A DNA stretch of 43,398 bases from contig WQVI01000004.1 in NCBI GenBank assembly GCA_009781625.1, positions 1 to 43,398 of the forward strand. Reading direction: 5' to 3'. Positions 22,227 through 31,355 of this stretch are shown here, in pieces; the stretch's first letter is position 1; the number at the start of each line of letters is the position of its first letter. The stretch comes from Defluviitaleaceae bacterium (lineage in GTDB: Bacteria; Bacillota; Clostridia; Lachnospirales; WRAX01). The notes beneath the pieces were generated by a model. It was not told the origin of the DNA, made no database searches, and saw only the letters and a program-made list of their open reading frames with translations. The translations under genes were made by a program, and so were the position numbers.

Positions 22227-23783
22227 ATGAAAAAACGGGCGTTGATGAGCCTTTCGGATAAAACCGGTGCTGTGGATTTTGCAAAAAGCCTTTGCGACCA
22301 CGGCTTTGAAATAATTTCAACGGGAAGCACTTGCAAGATGCTTAGGGATGCGGGAATAGCGGCAATAGAAGTGGCCGATGTAACGGGCTTTCCGGAATGT
22401 CTTGACGGCCGTGTGAAAACCCTTCACCCCACCATACACGGCGGCATTTTGGCACGCCGCGATATGCCTGCACATATGGAATTTCTGGCAGCGCAAGGCA
22501 TTGAGACCATTGACATCATTTGCGTAAATCTATACCCTTTTAAAGAGACGATTTTAAAGCCCAATGTAACCTTGGGCGAAACCATAGAAAATATCGACAT
22601 TGGTGGGCCTGCGATGCTACGCTCTGCCGCAAAGAATTATGATTCTGTGGCGGTGATAGTTGATGTGGCGGATTATGCCAAGGTTTTGGAAGACTTGGAA
22701 GCCCATGGCGATGTGTCGCAAAAGACCCGCTTTGCCCTTGCTGCCAAGGCCTTCGCCCACACTGCCGCCTATGATGCGCTGATAGCACAACATTTAGTCA
22801 AATTGGCAGATGCACCTGCCTTCCCTGATAAACTGACGCTGACATACGAAAAGGCGCAAGGCTTGCGCTATGGTGAAAATCCCCATCAGGCTGCCGCCTT
22901 TTACCGCGAAATTGGTGCGGATAAAGGCGATCTTGTAAATGCCGAGCAACTGCATGGAAAAGAGCTTTCATTTAACAATATTAACGACACCCACGGTGCG
23001 CTGGAGCTTTTACGCGAATTTGACGAACCCGCCGTGGTGGCCGTAAAGCACTCTGTTCCTTGCGGCGTGGGTTGCGGCGAAAGCCTGCTTGAGGCTTGGC
23101 ACAAAGCCTATGCTGCCGACCCCGTATCCATCTTTGGCGGCATAATAGCCGCAAACCGTGAAGTTGATGCGGGTACCGCCGCACAAATTGATGGCATCTT
23201 CGTAGAAGTTGTTATTGCGCCATCTTTTAGTCCAGAAGCCCTAGAAATTTTGACAAAAAAGAAAAACATCCGATTGCTTGTAGGGGCGACCTGTGGTCGC
23301 CCATCCCAGGCCAAGGATATCAAAAAAGTGAGCGGTGGCCTGCTGATACAATCCGCAGATGACATACTGTTAAATGAAGAAAAAGGCCTGGAATGTGTTA
23401 CAAATAGAAAACCTACCGAAGCCGAAATGGCAGACCTTCTCTTCGCCTGGAAGCTGGTAAAGCATGTAAAGTCCAATGGCATTGCTATAGGCAAAGACGG
23501 CGGCTCTATCGGCCTTGCAGGCGGGCAAGTTAGCCGCATTTGGGCTTGCAAGCAGGCCATTGACCACGCCCACGAATTTTTGGGCACAGAAGCAACCCAT
23601 GGCGCGGCCCTGGCTTCCGATGCCTTCTTCCCCTTCCCGGATTGCGTGGAAGAGGCTTATAGGGCGGGCATCACAGCCATTATCCAGCCGGGGGGCTCTA
23701 ATGGCGATGCGGCATCCATCGAGACTTGTAACAAATATGGCATAGCCATGGTGTTTACAGGCGTGCGGCATTTTAGGCATTAG
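22227..23783 (+). CDS. purH: Bifunctional AICAR transformylase / IMP cyclohydrolase
   Basis: A 518-residue enzyme for the last two steps of IMP synthesis. N-terminal MGS-like IMP cyclohydrolase: MSLSDKTGAVDFAKSL, STGSTCKMLRDAG and GRVKTLHPTIHGGIL. C-terminal AICARFT domain: LRYGENPHQAAAFY, VAVKHSVPCGVG, KSNGIAIGKDGGSIGLAGGQ and QPGGSNGD. At about residues 351-362, in the variable linker before DIKKVSGGLLIQ, the protein carries VGATCGRPSQ, which is encoded by a GTAGGGGCGACC palindrome and looks like an in-frame repeat insertion. An AGGGGTG site 5-6 bases upstream sets the ATG. A lone pur gene: no other purine genes are adjacent. Confidence 0.96.
   Translation: MKKRALMSLSDKTGAVDFAKSLCDHGFEIISTGSTCKMLRDAGIAAIEVADVTGFPECLDGRVKTLHPTIHGGILARRDMPAHMEFLAAQGIETIDIICVNLYPFKETILKPNVTLGETIENIDIGGPAMLRSAAKNYDSVAVIVDVADYAKVLEDLEAHGDVSQKTRFALAAKAFAHTAAYDALIAQHLVKLADAPAFPDKLTLTYEKAQGLRYGENPHQAAAFYREIGADKGDLVNAEQLHGKELSFNNINDTHGALELLREFDEPAVVAVKHSVPCGVGCGESLLEAWHKAYAADPVSIFGGIIAANREVDAGTAAQIDGIFVEVVIAPSFSPEALEILTKKKNIRLLVGATCGRPSQAKDIKKVSGGLLIQSADDILLNEEKGLECVTNRKPTEAEMADLLFAWKLVKHVKSNGIAIGKDGGSIGLAGGQVSRIWACKQAIDHAHEFLGTEATHGAALASDAFFPFPDCVEEAYRAGITAIIQPGGSNGDAASIETCNKYGIAMVFTGVRHFRH
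23279..23303. repeat. Palindromic repeat inserted in purH
   Basis: GTAGGGGCGACC-TGT-GGTCGCCC: an 8-bp perfect stem (23284-23291 with 23295-23302) with a 3-base loop, preceded by TGTAG. It is within the coding sequence, in frame. It resembles the GTAGGGCGG arms behind dnaK. Confidence 0.8.
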
Positions 23784-23785
23784 TT

Positions 23786-24391
23786 ATGATAGACAAAATG
23801 AAAATCAATTTTCAAAAACGTAATATTGACATGCTATGGTTTGACAGCTTTGATGAAATTAAGAAATATCTGCTTGAGCAAATTCCCAACAACGCCACCG
23901 TCGGCATTGGCAATTCTCGCACCCTAAAAAGCTTAGGCATCACGGAAGCCCTCGTCAGTAAAGGTAATGTTGTTTATAACAAAGAGCTTGGGGCCACGCC
24001 CGATGAAATAAAGGAGCTTAAACGAAAATCCATTTTGGTTGATTTTTATATTTCCAGCGCAAATGCAATTTCCGTTGACGGCAGAATTGTTAACATTGAC
24101 CATAGCGGAAACAGGGTGGCCGCCATCACATATGGGCCGGAGAAGGTTTACATTGTGGTTGGAAAAAACAAAATTTCGGCAACTTGTGACGAGGCTGTTA
24201 GAAGAGCAAGAAACACAGCCGCGCCAATGAATGCAAAAAGAGCGGGATATAACCCGCCATGTGTTTTGGCCGGCCATTGTGTTGACTGCCTTTCGCCTGA
24301 GAGGGTTTGCAATATCATTTCAATTATTGAAGGCCAGCATATCAAAGGCCGTTTGGCTTTGCTGATAGCAAATGAGGATGCGGGATTTTAA
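23786..24391 (+). CDS. LUD domain (LutC/YkgG-like) protein
   Basis: A 201-residue LUD-domain protein. Seen: ATVGIGNSRTLKSLGI, the SSANAIS and RVAAITYGPEKVYIVVGKNKI strands of the Rossmann-like core (cited as VYIVVGKNKI), and a Cys-containing C-terminal section CVLAGHCVDCLSPERVC. In LutABC the domain takes part in lactate oxidation, but stand-alone LUD proteins with the late Cys cluster are common in clostridia and have no assigned function; lutA and lutB are absent here. It begins 2 bases after purH; no clear ribosome binding site, so it is likely coupled to purH. Confidence 0.88.
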   Translation: MIDKMKINFQKRNIDMLWFDSFDEIKKYLLEQIPNNATVGIGNSRTLKSLGITEALVSKGNVVYNKELGATPDEIKELKRKSILVDFYISSANAISVDGRIVNIDHSGNRVAAITYGPEKVYIVVGKNKISATCDEAVRRARNTAAPMNAKRAGYNPPCVLAGHCVDCLSPERVCNIISIIEGQHIKGRLALLIANEDAGF

Positions 24392-24413
24392 TTGAGGACT
24401 TAGGAGCAATTAC

Positions 24414-24881
24414 ATGAGCGACTATATAAGATATATCCGCGAAAAAGTTGGCCATGATGTAGTTATCATGGTGGGTTGTGGCGTTTTTGTTTATAAAGAT
24501 GGCAAGTTGCTGCTGCAACGGCGCAAAGACAGTGGCTGCTGGGCTATGCATGGCGGCAGCATGGAGATTGGCGAGACCACTGAGGAAACAGCTTCTCGTG
24601 AGCTTTTTGAAGAAACAGGGCTTATTGCTAAAAAGCTGGAGTTGTTAGGTATTTTTTCCGGCCCTGATATGATGCACACCTATCCAAATGGGGATAAGGT
24701 TTATATCGTAGGCATTACCTACATTTGTCAGAAATTTTCTGGCAACTTGTTAAGCGAAACTGACGAAACCACAGAACTTAAATGGTTTGATATAAACAAC
24801 CTTCCCGCCGATATAAACCCGCCTGATAAAAGACCTTTGGAAGCTTTTGTCGTTTGGGCAAGAAATACAAACAAAGGATGA
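24414..24881 (+). CDS. NUDIX hydrolase
   Basis: A 155-residue protein with a perfect Nudix box at residues 48-70: G-x5-E-x7-REL-x-EE-x-GL (Glu66 and Glu67 are metal ligands). It hydrolyses a nucleoside diphosphate linked to X. The chain shape and C-terminal WFDINNLPADI suggest a small NTP/ADP-ribose-like substrate or MutT-like house-cleaning; specificity cannot be read. TAGGAG lies 7 bases before the ATG. In the purH-LUD-nudix-rnz run, all on one strand, with close spacing. Confidence 0.93.
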   Translation: MSDYIRYIREKVGHDVVIMVGCGVFVYKDGKLLLQRRKDSGCWAMHGGSMEIGETTEETASRELFEETGLIAKKLELLGIFSGPDMMHTYPNGDKVYIVGITYICQKFSGNLLSETDETTELKWFDINNLPADINPPDKRPLEAFVVWARNTNKG

Positions 24882-24885
24882 TTTT

Positions 24886-25806
24886 ATGCTTGACATCGCT
24901 TTAGTAGGCTGCGGCGGCATGATGCCCCTGCCAAATAGATATTTAAGCTCGCTTTTGTTGCGCTTTGAAGGGCGGATGCTGCTGATAGACTGCGGCGAAG
25001 GCACGCAGGTAAGCGTAAAACAGGTGGGCTGGGGCTTTAAGAACATCGACTGCATTTGCCTTACGCATTTTCACGCCGACCATGTGGCGGGCCTGCCAGG
25101 ACTTTTGCTTACCATCGGCGGTAGTGGCCGCGAAGAGCCCCTTACCATCGTCGGGCCCCAAGGAGTTGGTCACATAGTGCGTAGCCTTTGCGTTATCGCG
25201 CCTGAAATCCCCTTCCCTATCAATTTTATTGAAATACCTGCACGTGGGGCTACGGATATTGCCATACCCCTTACAAGCTATGCCCTAAGTGCCTCACCGG
25301 CAGAGCATAACTGTCCCTGTTTTGCCTTTCGCGTGGACATAAAGCGCAAAGGTAAATTTGACCTTGAGGCCGCCCAGCTTTTGCCCATACCGCGTAATTA
25401 TTGGAAGGTGCTGCAAAGCGGGCAGGACATAGAGCACGAAGGACGGCTTTACGCGCCGGATATGGTGATGGGGCAAGAGCGCAAGGGCCTTGCTGTTTCA
25501 TATTGCACAGATTCGCGACCACCGAGGGGCCTTGCGGCCTTTGTGCGGGGTAGCGACATCTTTGTGTGCGAAGGGCATTATGGAGAAGATGACAAGCTGG
25601 ACAAGGCCAAAAGCCACAAGCACATGCTATTTTCCGAGGCGGCGCAGCTGGCTCGCGCAGGCGAAGTAAAGCAAATGTGGCTTACGCATTTTTCGCCCGC
25701 CATGCCAAATCCCGAGGCTTTTATACAAGTTGCGCGCAACATCTTTCCCAATAGCCATGTTGGGTATGATAGGATGACAGCGACACTTAGTTTTGAAGAG
25801 GATTGA
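24886..25806 (+). CDS. rnz: Ribonuclease Z
   Basis: A 306-residue metallo-beta-lactamase-fold nuclease that removes the 3' trailer of tRNA precursors. The zinc motif is HFHADH (His61, His63, Asp65, His66) in CLTHFHADHVAGLPG. Later metal ligands are in SYCTDSRPP, CEGHYG and WLTHFSPA. The length agrees with the short bacterial RNase Z. The ATG at 24886 has AAAGGA 8 bases before it, and it begins 4 bases after the NUDIX stop. The tRNA-Met in this window lacks an encoded CCA, so it is a type of transcript that RNase Z would mature. Confidence 0.93.
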   Translation: MLDIALVGCGGMMPLPNRYLSSLLLRFEGRMLLIDCGEGTQVSVKQVGWGFKNIDCICLTHFHADHVAGLPGLLLTIGGSGREEPLTIVGPQGVGHIVRSLCVIAPEIPFPINFIEIPARGATDIAIPLTSYALSASPAEHNCPCFAFRVDIKRKGKFDLEAAQLLPIPRNYWKVLQSGQDIEHEGRLYAPDMVMGQERKGLAVSYCTDSRPPRGLAAFVRGSDIFVCEGHYGEDDKLDKAKSHKHMLFSEAAQLARAGEVKQMWLTHFSPAMPNPEAFIQVARNIFPNSHVGYDRMTATLSFEED

Positions 25807-25847
25807 TATTAGGTTCGTAAATTTATATTATCTGAAGGGAAGATAAA

Positions 25848-27443
25848 ATGAGAAAATATGTTCAAATGGCTTTAATTTTGCTACTTATTACGATGTTAAG
25901 CGGCGGCTGTGCGAATGATGGCGAATCCCTTCCGGCGACAGACGCCGATTTGACTTATGAATACACACCTTCAATTATCGAGTATAGCGAATTTACGGCT
26001 TCATACGGTGAAGTTCCTTATACAACATTAGACTCCCCTGCTCCGGCCGTTAACATACCGCCGTGGCAAATTGGATATATTGAAAATCTTGAAAATCTTC
26101 ACGAGCAACCACCATATTCATATGAAATTATAGTTCCTTTTGGGCTTTATGATTGGATAAGCATTCGTGACGGCATTATCATTGCCCAAAATACAGCTGA
26201 GATCTGCGAGATTTACCGAGTTGTCATTAGTAACGATTATGCTTTGCTCAATTTGTACGGAGAATACATTCTACCCCTTGGCACATTTAACAGAATCTCT
26301 CATATGCAAGTAGGCGATAACTTCGTTGTTGTTGAGGACAGCCAAGGCAACGCGGGCGTGTATGATTTCAGTGGAAGCCCGATTATTCCTGCCGGAAAAT
26401 ATCAAACCATCCGGGCCATACATAACAACACGGCCATAGCAAGAAATGACGAAGGCTGGGGTGCGATTAATTTAAATGGCAATATTATTATCCCCTTCGG
26501 GTTATACAACAACATTTTTTCTGTCGGCGAAGCTACCAACCGTTTATTTTTGACAGAAGCGCACGCAGACGCAGGAACATGGCGGCGGGGCATACGAGAT
26601 TTTGAAGGGAATGTTATAATTGGGTCGGGGCAATTTAATTCTATCGGAAGCGCGCCTGCATATGGTATGCTGGTGGCGGAGCGCGGAAGTGAATTTGACG
26701 AAGCCCTTAATCTGGAGACTGGCGAAATTGTATCATTTCCCACACAAGGGCTTGAGTCTTGGGATGGCTTGCGAATAATAAAACCAGGGTATGCAATGAC
26801 AGGGCACGGGATATTCAATTTTAGCGGCGAGCGCATTTCCCCCGAAAATCTCTTTTTCCATACGCATCACTGTAGTGAACGCTGGCTTTTCTCGGTTTCG
26901 CAAGATAACAGAGCCGGTATTTACGATTTTCACACCAACGAAGTGTTTTGGCTTGGTTCGGGGCTTCGCATTTCTAATATATCATATCCCTTGGTATCAG
27001 TAACCACGATGGATATGCCTGTTACGGCTAGCGAAAGTGCGGTGCTTGATTTTTACGGCCAAGAAGTAATTCCATTTGGCGCATATCGCTGGATTAGCAT
27101 TTTAGGAGAAAATAGGTTTTTTGTTGGCATAGACGTGGACGGCTTGCAGCATCACGCTGTTGTGAACGCCGCAGGGCAGGAAATCATCCCAGCCGGAAAA
27201 TACGGCTATCTATTTCACATAAGCGGAACTGATTTTTTGTGGATGGAATTTAATGACCACGATGGTGAGGCAACAGGCGTGGTAGATTTCGATGGGCGCA
27301 TTGTATTTCCCCAACACGGGTATCTGTTTCTCGGGCATTGGGATTTGCAGACAGACCTTTACACAGGCTTTGCAAATAACCACTTTTTCTTGGTTGAAGA
27401 TTCAAGCAGAAACAAGGCTCTTGTTCGTTTAATACATGATTAG
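25848..27443 (+). CDS. WG-repeat-like beta-propeller lipoprotein
   Basis: A 531-residue lipoprotein: signal peptide with lipobox LSGGC (Cys21). After a short Asp/Glu-rich stretch the body is repeated, each repeat with an x-VIPFGxYxxI or IIPAGKYxxI core followed by a GxxFVVVED-like strand. These are similar to WG repeats (G-x-[IV]-I-P-x-x-Y-[DN]-x-I), which form beta sheets on the outside of cells. At least seven repeats. GAAGGGAAG precedes the ATG. Its stop overlaps the end of the convergent propeller gene by 4 bases. Function unknown; likely surface binding. Confidence 0.82.
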   Translation: MRKYVQMALILLLITMLSGGCANDGESLPATDADLTYEYTPSIIEYSEFTASYGEVPYTTLDSPAPAVNIPPWQIGYIENLENLHEQPPYSYEIIVPFGLYDWISIRDGIIIAQNTAEICEIYRVVISNDYALLNLYGEYILPLGTFNRISHMQVGDNFVVVEDSQGNAGVYDFSGSPIIPAGKYQTIRAIHNNTAIARNDEGWGAINLNGNIIIPFGLYNNIFSVGEATNRLFLTEAHADAGTWRRGIRDFEGNVIIGSGQFNSIGSAPAYGMLVAERGSEFDEALNLETGEIVSFPTQGLESWDGLRIIKPGYAMTGHGIFNFSGERISPENLFFHTHHCSERWLFSVSQDNRAGIYDFHTNEVFWLGSGLRISNISYPLVSVTTMDMPVTASESAVLDFYGQEVIPFGAYRWISILGENRFFVGIDVDGLQHHAVVNAAGQEIIPAGKYGYLFHISGTDFLWMEFNDHDGEATGVVDFDGRIVFPQHGYLFLGHWDLQTDLYTGFANNHFFLVEDSSRNKALVRLIHD

Positions 27444-28606
27444 CAACTTTCGTTAATAAGCATAATTTGGTAGCTCACCAGCTTTGTAGCCAAATGCACT
27501 TTAATAGCCTGACCGCCTGAGATAATGTACTTGCCATTAGAATAAACTATACCATCCTGCGTCACGCAATAGCTCATGACAGATTTTTGCAGCACTTTTT
27601 CTTCGCCCTCTGGGGTTTTCATTATAAGTTCCCAGTCGCGGGGGGCGTAGCCTGGGTTTTTGTCCCCTGCCGCCGCGTTTTTCTTTAGGGTTTTGTCGGC
27701 TTCAAGCAAGTTGCCGTCTATGTAAAGTTGTTGGGGGGATTTTTGGTTGGCCTTGGCAGGGTTTGCGCCTGATGATTTTAAGGATTCGCCTGTGTGGCGA
27801 CGGGTAAAGAGGTCCAGCCAGCCACCGATGGCGCGCAGTATTTTAAAAGGCGCGGTTAAATAGTCCCAGGCTGCCATTTTGCCACCGCCGCTTTGTTCGT
27901 AGGGGCGGCGTATGAAATATAGGTTGCCGGCCGCATCCTCGAAGGGGTAGCAATAGTCAAATTTAGGGTTTTCCAAAACTTCGTAAAGCTCTCCTGTTTT
28001 TATGTGCAGACGATAGATGCTGCGCGGCCCAAAGCCCGCAAAATGGCCTGTGGCGTTGTAGGCTATGCCTGCGCTGTCGTAATATAAAACATCCTCATCT
28101 CGCAGTGACCATTTCGGGTTGCAATCAAAAGAATCGCCTTCTGTAATTTCTCTCAAATAGCTGTCATCGGTTTTTAGCAGGGCGATATGACGCTCCAGAT
28201 AATTTTCGGCGCATGAAACGGCAATTCTGCCTGAGGGGTTTACATCAAGCTCGAAAAAATGGGTGTCGGTGCTGGCTAGGATGGGCGTTTCCAGTTCTTT
28301 AGGGTTTGGGTGTTTGAAATAAATGCCGCCGCCTCTCTCAAAATTGATGGCGTAAACAAACCTCTCGTCAATGCCCGGTGATAGACCGGTTATGGACAGC
28401 TTAATGTCCAAAGCAGATGCGTCAAGGGAATACGCACCGGTAAACATAGCACCCGTGCCGCTTTGCTTCCATTCGTTTTTAAGACGGATTTCTTTTTCCC
28501 GCGCCCTGTATTTTTCAGCAACCGCGCAATTTAAGGGTCGTACAGCCCCTGTATCTTCCAAAAGATTTATCCTGTCTTCTGACAAAAAGGCTATTTGTTT
28601 CATCAT
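27440..28606 (-). CDS. Cytoplasmic beta-propeller-like protein (unknown)
   Basis: A 388-residue protein with no signal peptide or membrane segment. Blade-like repeats: FVYAINFERGGGIYF, HFFELDVNPSGRIAVSC, NPKWSLRDEDVLYYDSAG, GPRSIYRLHIKTGELYEV and DAAGNLYFIRR resemble TolB/PD40-type propeller blades. A central charged spacer (WLDLFTRRHTGESLKSSG) interrupts the blades at about residues 262-325. The ATG has a GGGGAG site upstream. No catalytic signature, function unknown. It is just downstream of tRNA-Met, separated by a hairpin. Confidence 0.75.
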   Translation of the reverse strand: MMKQIAFLSEDRINLLEDTGAVRPLNCAVAEKYRAREKEIRLKNEWKQSGTGAMFTGAYSLDASALDIKLSITGLSPGIDERFVYAINFERGGGIYFKHPNPKELETPILASTDTHFFELDVNPSGRIAVSCAENYLERHIALLKTDDSYLREITEGDSFDCNPKWSLRDEDVLYYDSAGIAYNATGHFAGFGPRSIYRLHIKTGELYEVLENPKFDYCYPFEDAAGNLYFIRRPYEQSGGGKMAAWDYLTAPFKILRAIGGWLDLFTRRHTGESLKSSGANPAKANQKSPQQLYIDGNLLEADKTLKKNAAAGDKNPGYAPRDWELIMKTPEGEEKVLQKSVMSYCVTQDGIVYSNGKYIISGGQAIKVHLATKLVSYQIMLINESC

Positions 28607-28627
28607 GTCACGCTCCCCTTATTATTA

Positions 28628-28658
28628 AAGGCTCTCCGAAAAAAGTTCGGAAAGCCTT
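28628..28658. terminator. Hairpin between tRNA-Met and the propeller gene
   Basis: A 12-bp stem, AAGGCTCTCCGA with TCGGAAAGCCTT (one G-U pair), downstream of the tRNA on the minus strand. The T-tract on the minus strand is poor; on the plus strand it is GTGTTTT. It may terminate the tRNA. Confidence 0.6.
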
Positions 28659-28668
28659 GTGTTTTAAG

Positions 28669-28742
28669 TAGCGGGAAAGGGACTTGAACCCCCGACACCG
28701 CGGGTATGAACCGCGTGCTCTAGCCAGCTGAGCTATCCCGCC
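28669..28742 (-). tRNA. tRNA-Met (CAU), elongator type
   Basis: A 74-base cloverleaf: acceptor GGCGGGA / TCCCGCT (1-72 is G-U), D arm AGCTCAGCTGGCTAGAGCA, anticodon stem CGCGG/CCGCG with loop TTCATAC (anticodon CAT), T arm GGGGGTTCAAGTCCC. The 1-72 pair and anticodon stem lack the three G-C pairs of initiator tRNA, so elongator Met is most likely; tRNA-Ile with lysidine-modified CAU cannot be fully excluded. No CCA is encoded. It resembles the Bacillus elongator tRNA-Met closely. Confidence 0.95.
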
Positions 28743-28764
28743 AAATATTTTGACGACATTGACT

Positions 28765-28793
28765 ATTATAAATGGCTTTCATCCTCTTGTCAA
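28765..28793 (-). promoter_or_regulatory. Consensus promoter of tRNA-Met
   Basis: Minus strand TTGACA (plus 28788-28793), 17 bases, TATAAT (plus 28765-28770), about 22 bases upstream of the tRNA. Confidence 0.93.
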
Positions 28794-28819
28794 GACTTTT
28801 TGAAAATTTTCGATAGATG

Positions 28820-29299
28820 TTATTTTGATGTTGGCTTCAAGATTTTTGAGAAGATGAGAAAGAATGCAAGACCCAAGGCTGCGCCTAGGACGTTGTGCAG
28901 AAGGTCTTCAATGGCAAAGACGCCGCGACGTGTGATAAATTGGGTGGTTTCAATGGACAGGGATGCAAGGGCGGCAATGGGCAGAGTGTAGCGAAATTTG
29001 CGGAATTTATTGAAAAACAGCGGCAAAAAGATGCCCAGGGGAGCAAACATGGCAATGTTGAGGATGATGTTGCGAATTTCTATTACGGCCAGATGCGTTG
29101 GGGCTCGCATGGCGCGGCGATAGGATGCTATGGGGTCTAGTTCTATGCTAAGCGGTGCTGGGTCGCGAAAAAGCAGGGTTGCCAGCAACACAACAAATAT
29201 ATAAGCCAAAAAAGCCGCCAAAATTGCGGTTTTCCTTGTGGCGGATGCGCAAAATAGCCCGAATAAGGCAAGTGAAAGTAGAATCAGCAAATCAATCAT
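28820..29299 (-). CDS. VanZ-like membrane protein
   Basis: A 159-residue membrane protein with four predicted helices. Family features are the NIILNIAMFAPLGIFLP segment, the Glu/Gln pair in SIETTQFITRRG, and the following EDLLHNVLGAALG. VanZ confers low-level teicoplanin resistance in enterococci, but most homologues have unknown roles. No van genes are near. No good ribosome binding site precedes the ATG. Confidence 0.85.
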   Translation of the reverse strand: MIDLLILLSLALFGLFCASATRKTAILAAFLAYIFVVLLATLLFRDPAPLSIELDPIASYRRAMRAPTHLAVIEIRNIILNIAMFAPLGIFLPLFFNKFRKFRYTLPIAALASLSIETTQFITRRGVFAIEDLLHNVLGAALGLAFFLIFSKILKPTSK

Positions 29300-29337
29300 T
29301 TTACAATGTTAACATATTTTGGGAATAAAATCAAGCG

Positions 29338-29366
29338 TTGAAATGGATTGGAAATTGAGTTATAAT
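29338..29366 (+). promoter_or_regulatory. Sigma-A promoter of the pepP-polC operon
   Basis: TTGAAA (29338-29343), 17 bases, TATAAT (29361-29366). Confidence 0.82.
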
Positions 29367-29395
29367 TAGAAGAAAAAGGATTACGAGGTGACAGT

Positions 29396-30652
29396 ATGAG
29401 CAAATTGTTTACGGATAATCGTAATAAAATTGCGGACAAGCTGGAAAATGGCAGCATGTTGATTATTTTTGGCGGTGTAGCGCCCGTGAAGCGCGGGGAC
29501 GAATTTTATCCCTTTGCACCCCAGCGCAATTTTTATTATGCGACAGGTATAGAGCGGCCAAATTTGGTATTTACAATGATGAAGGTTGACGAAGGCAATG
29601 TGAAGTCCCGCCTTTATTTAGAGCGCTACGACGAGCATGTGGCGAAATGGGATGGGGCCGCGTTGGATGTGGCGATGGCCAAGGAAATATCCGGCATGGA
29701 AGATTTTGCGTATATTGACGAACTTTATGGCCATGTAGGCACGGCGATGACGGGCCGCTTGGGCAAGATACATACAGTTTATTTGGATTTGGAAAACCGC
29801 AGTCTTACGGCACCTAACACGCCTGATTTAGATTTTGCAAAGCTACTGGGCGAAAAGTTTCCTGATATGGCCATCAAAAATGCGCATCCTATTTTTGCTT
29901 CTGTGCGTGTTGTAAAGTCCCCGGAAGAAGTTGAACATATGAAAAAAGCCGCGGAAATTACAGGCGAAGGCTTTACTGCCCTTTTACGCAATGCCAAACC
30001 GGGTATGATGGAATATGAGCTTGAGGCCCATCTGGACTATGTTTACAAGAAAAACGGCTGTCGCGATAGAGCTTTCCGTACCATCATGGCGGGCGGCAAA
30101 AACGCCTGTGTGTTGCATTATGGCGACAACAATTGCAAAATTAATGATGGTGACCTTGTTTTGGTGGATTATGGCGCGCAATGGAAGTGGTATAGCGCGG
30201 ATGTTAGCCGCACTTTCCCCGTTAACGGAAAGTTTACCGACAGGCAAAAACTGCTTTATAATATCGTGCTAGGCGGCCTAAAGCTGTGCTTAGATATGAT
30301 AAAGCCCGGCGTGGTTTTTGGCAAACTACAAGAATCATTGCAGGCATATTATGTTGAAGAGCTTACAAAAATTGGGCTGATATCCGACAAGGAAGAGCTT
30401 GGTAAATACTATTTCCACGGCGTTGCGCATATGCTAGGCCTTGAAACCCACGACGTGGGCAGCAACAAAGACCTTGTAATGGCCCCCGGCATGGTATTTA
30501 CGGTGGAGCCCGGCCTGTACATCGCCGAAGAGGGTATCGGCATACGCATTGAGGACAATGTAGTGGTGACGGAAACCGGCTACGATAACCTGACAGCCCA
30601 TATCATCAAGGAAGTTGACGACATTGAGGCTTTCATGGCGCAAAATGGGTGA
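29396..30652 (+). CDS. pepP: Xaa-Pro aminopeptidase (M24B)
   Basis: A 418-residue aminopeptidase P that removes an N-terminal residue preceding proline. N-terminal AMP_N domain ([10 protein letters not shown]) and C-terminal pita-bread domain with the dimetal site: Asp in [19 protein letters not shown], His in [15 protein letters not shown], Glu in FTVEPGLYI and Glu in [16 protein letters not shown] lies 7 bases before the ATG. It opens the pepP-DUF2161-ispG-polC run. Confidence 0.95.
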   Translation: MSKLFTDNRNKIADKLENGSMLIIFGGVAPVKRGDEFYPFAPQRNFYYATGIERPNLVFTMMKVDEGNVKSRLYLERYDEHVAKWDGAALDVAMAKEISGMEDFAYIDELYGHVGTAMTGRLGKIHTVYLDLENRSLTAPNTPDLDFAKLLGEKFPDMAIKNAHPIFASVRVVKSPEEVEHMKKAAEITGEGFTALLRNAKPGMMEYELEAHLDYVYKKNGCRDRAFRTIMAGGKNACVLHYGDNNCKINDGDLVLVDYGAQWKWYSADVSRTFPVNGKFTDRQKLLYNIVLGGLKLCLDMIKPGVVFGKLQESLQAYYVEELTKIGLISDKEELGKYYFHGVAHMLGLETHDVGSNKDLVMAPGMVFTVEPGLYIAEEGIGIRIEDNVVVTETGYDNLTAHIIKEVDDIEAFMAQNG

Positions 30653-31355
30653 TTTTCGCGAAGAGGACATGTATGGCCCCATTAAGCGATTTTTTGAGGC
30701 GCGTGAGTATGTTGTGAAGGGCGAGGTTGCCCGTTGCGACATTGTGCTTGTGAAAGGCGACGAAACCGTGATTGTGGAGCTGAAAAAAGCTTTTAACATG
30801 ACCCTGTTGTACCAGGCTTTGGATAGGCAAAAAATATCAAATTTGGTGTATATTGCAATTCCGTTGAAAGCCTTTATGATGCGCCGAGGCCATATTCTGC
30901 ACATTTTGGAAAAAATGGGCATCGGACTTGTTACTGTGGCTATGGATAGCGCGCTACTGACAGTTGAGGCACATTTGCTACCTAACATGACCCATGGCCG
31001 CCTTAACAAGCGTACCAAGGCACTACTGGCAGAATTTAACGGAAGGACTTTTGACGGCAATTTGGGAGGGGCCACGCGGCGCAAGCTGCTTACGGCCCAT
31101 AGAGAGCGGGCTTTGCACATTGCCTGCGTGTTGGAAAAAATCACTGAATCCTCAATCGCAATGCTACTGCGAGATTACAATTGCCATAAAAATACGACGC
31201 ATATGTTGCCGCGAAATTTGTACGGATGGTTTACAAAAGTCAAAACTGGAGTTTACGCCCTGTCAGATGATGGCAGGGCGGCTCTTGACGATCCCCAGTT
31301 TGCCGAGATTGTGGCGCATTACAGAAAGGATGTTGAGGAAGCTGTACAATCGTAG
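30645..31355 (+). CDS. DUF2161 PD-(D/E)XK-like nuclease-fold protein
   Basis: A 236-residue protein of the DUF2161 family (predicted PD-(D/E)XK phosphodiesterases). Nuclease-core motif: CDIVLVKGDETVIVELKKAF, with the D, E-x-K arrangement (Asp in CDIV, Glu-Leu-Lys in VELKK). A winged-helix-like C-terminus ends in YALSDDGRAALDD. It overlaps the end of pepP by 8 bases, so it is translationally coupled. The ATG at 30669 with an AGAGG site is an alternative start. Function unknown; no methylase or restriction partner is present. Confidence 0.82.
   Translation: MGDFREEDMYGPIKRFFEAREYVVKGEVARCDIVLVKGDETVIVELKKAFNMTLLYQALDRQKISNLVYIAIPLKAFMMRRGHILHILEKMGIGLVTVAMDSALLTVEAHLLPNMTHGRLNKRTKALLAEFNGRTFDGNLGGATRRKLLTAHRERALHIACVLEKITESSIAMLLRDYNCHKNTTHMLPRNLYGWFTKVKTGVYALSDDGRAALDDPQFAEIVAHYRKDVEEAVQS

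Noticed and set aside
28669-28742. Initiator tRNA-Met
   Set aside because: The anticodon stem CGCGG/CCGCG lacks the three G-C pairs and the 1-72 mismatch of initiators; the sequence resembles elongator tRNA-Met.
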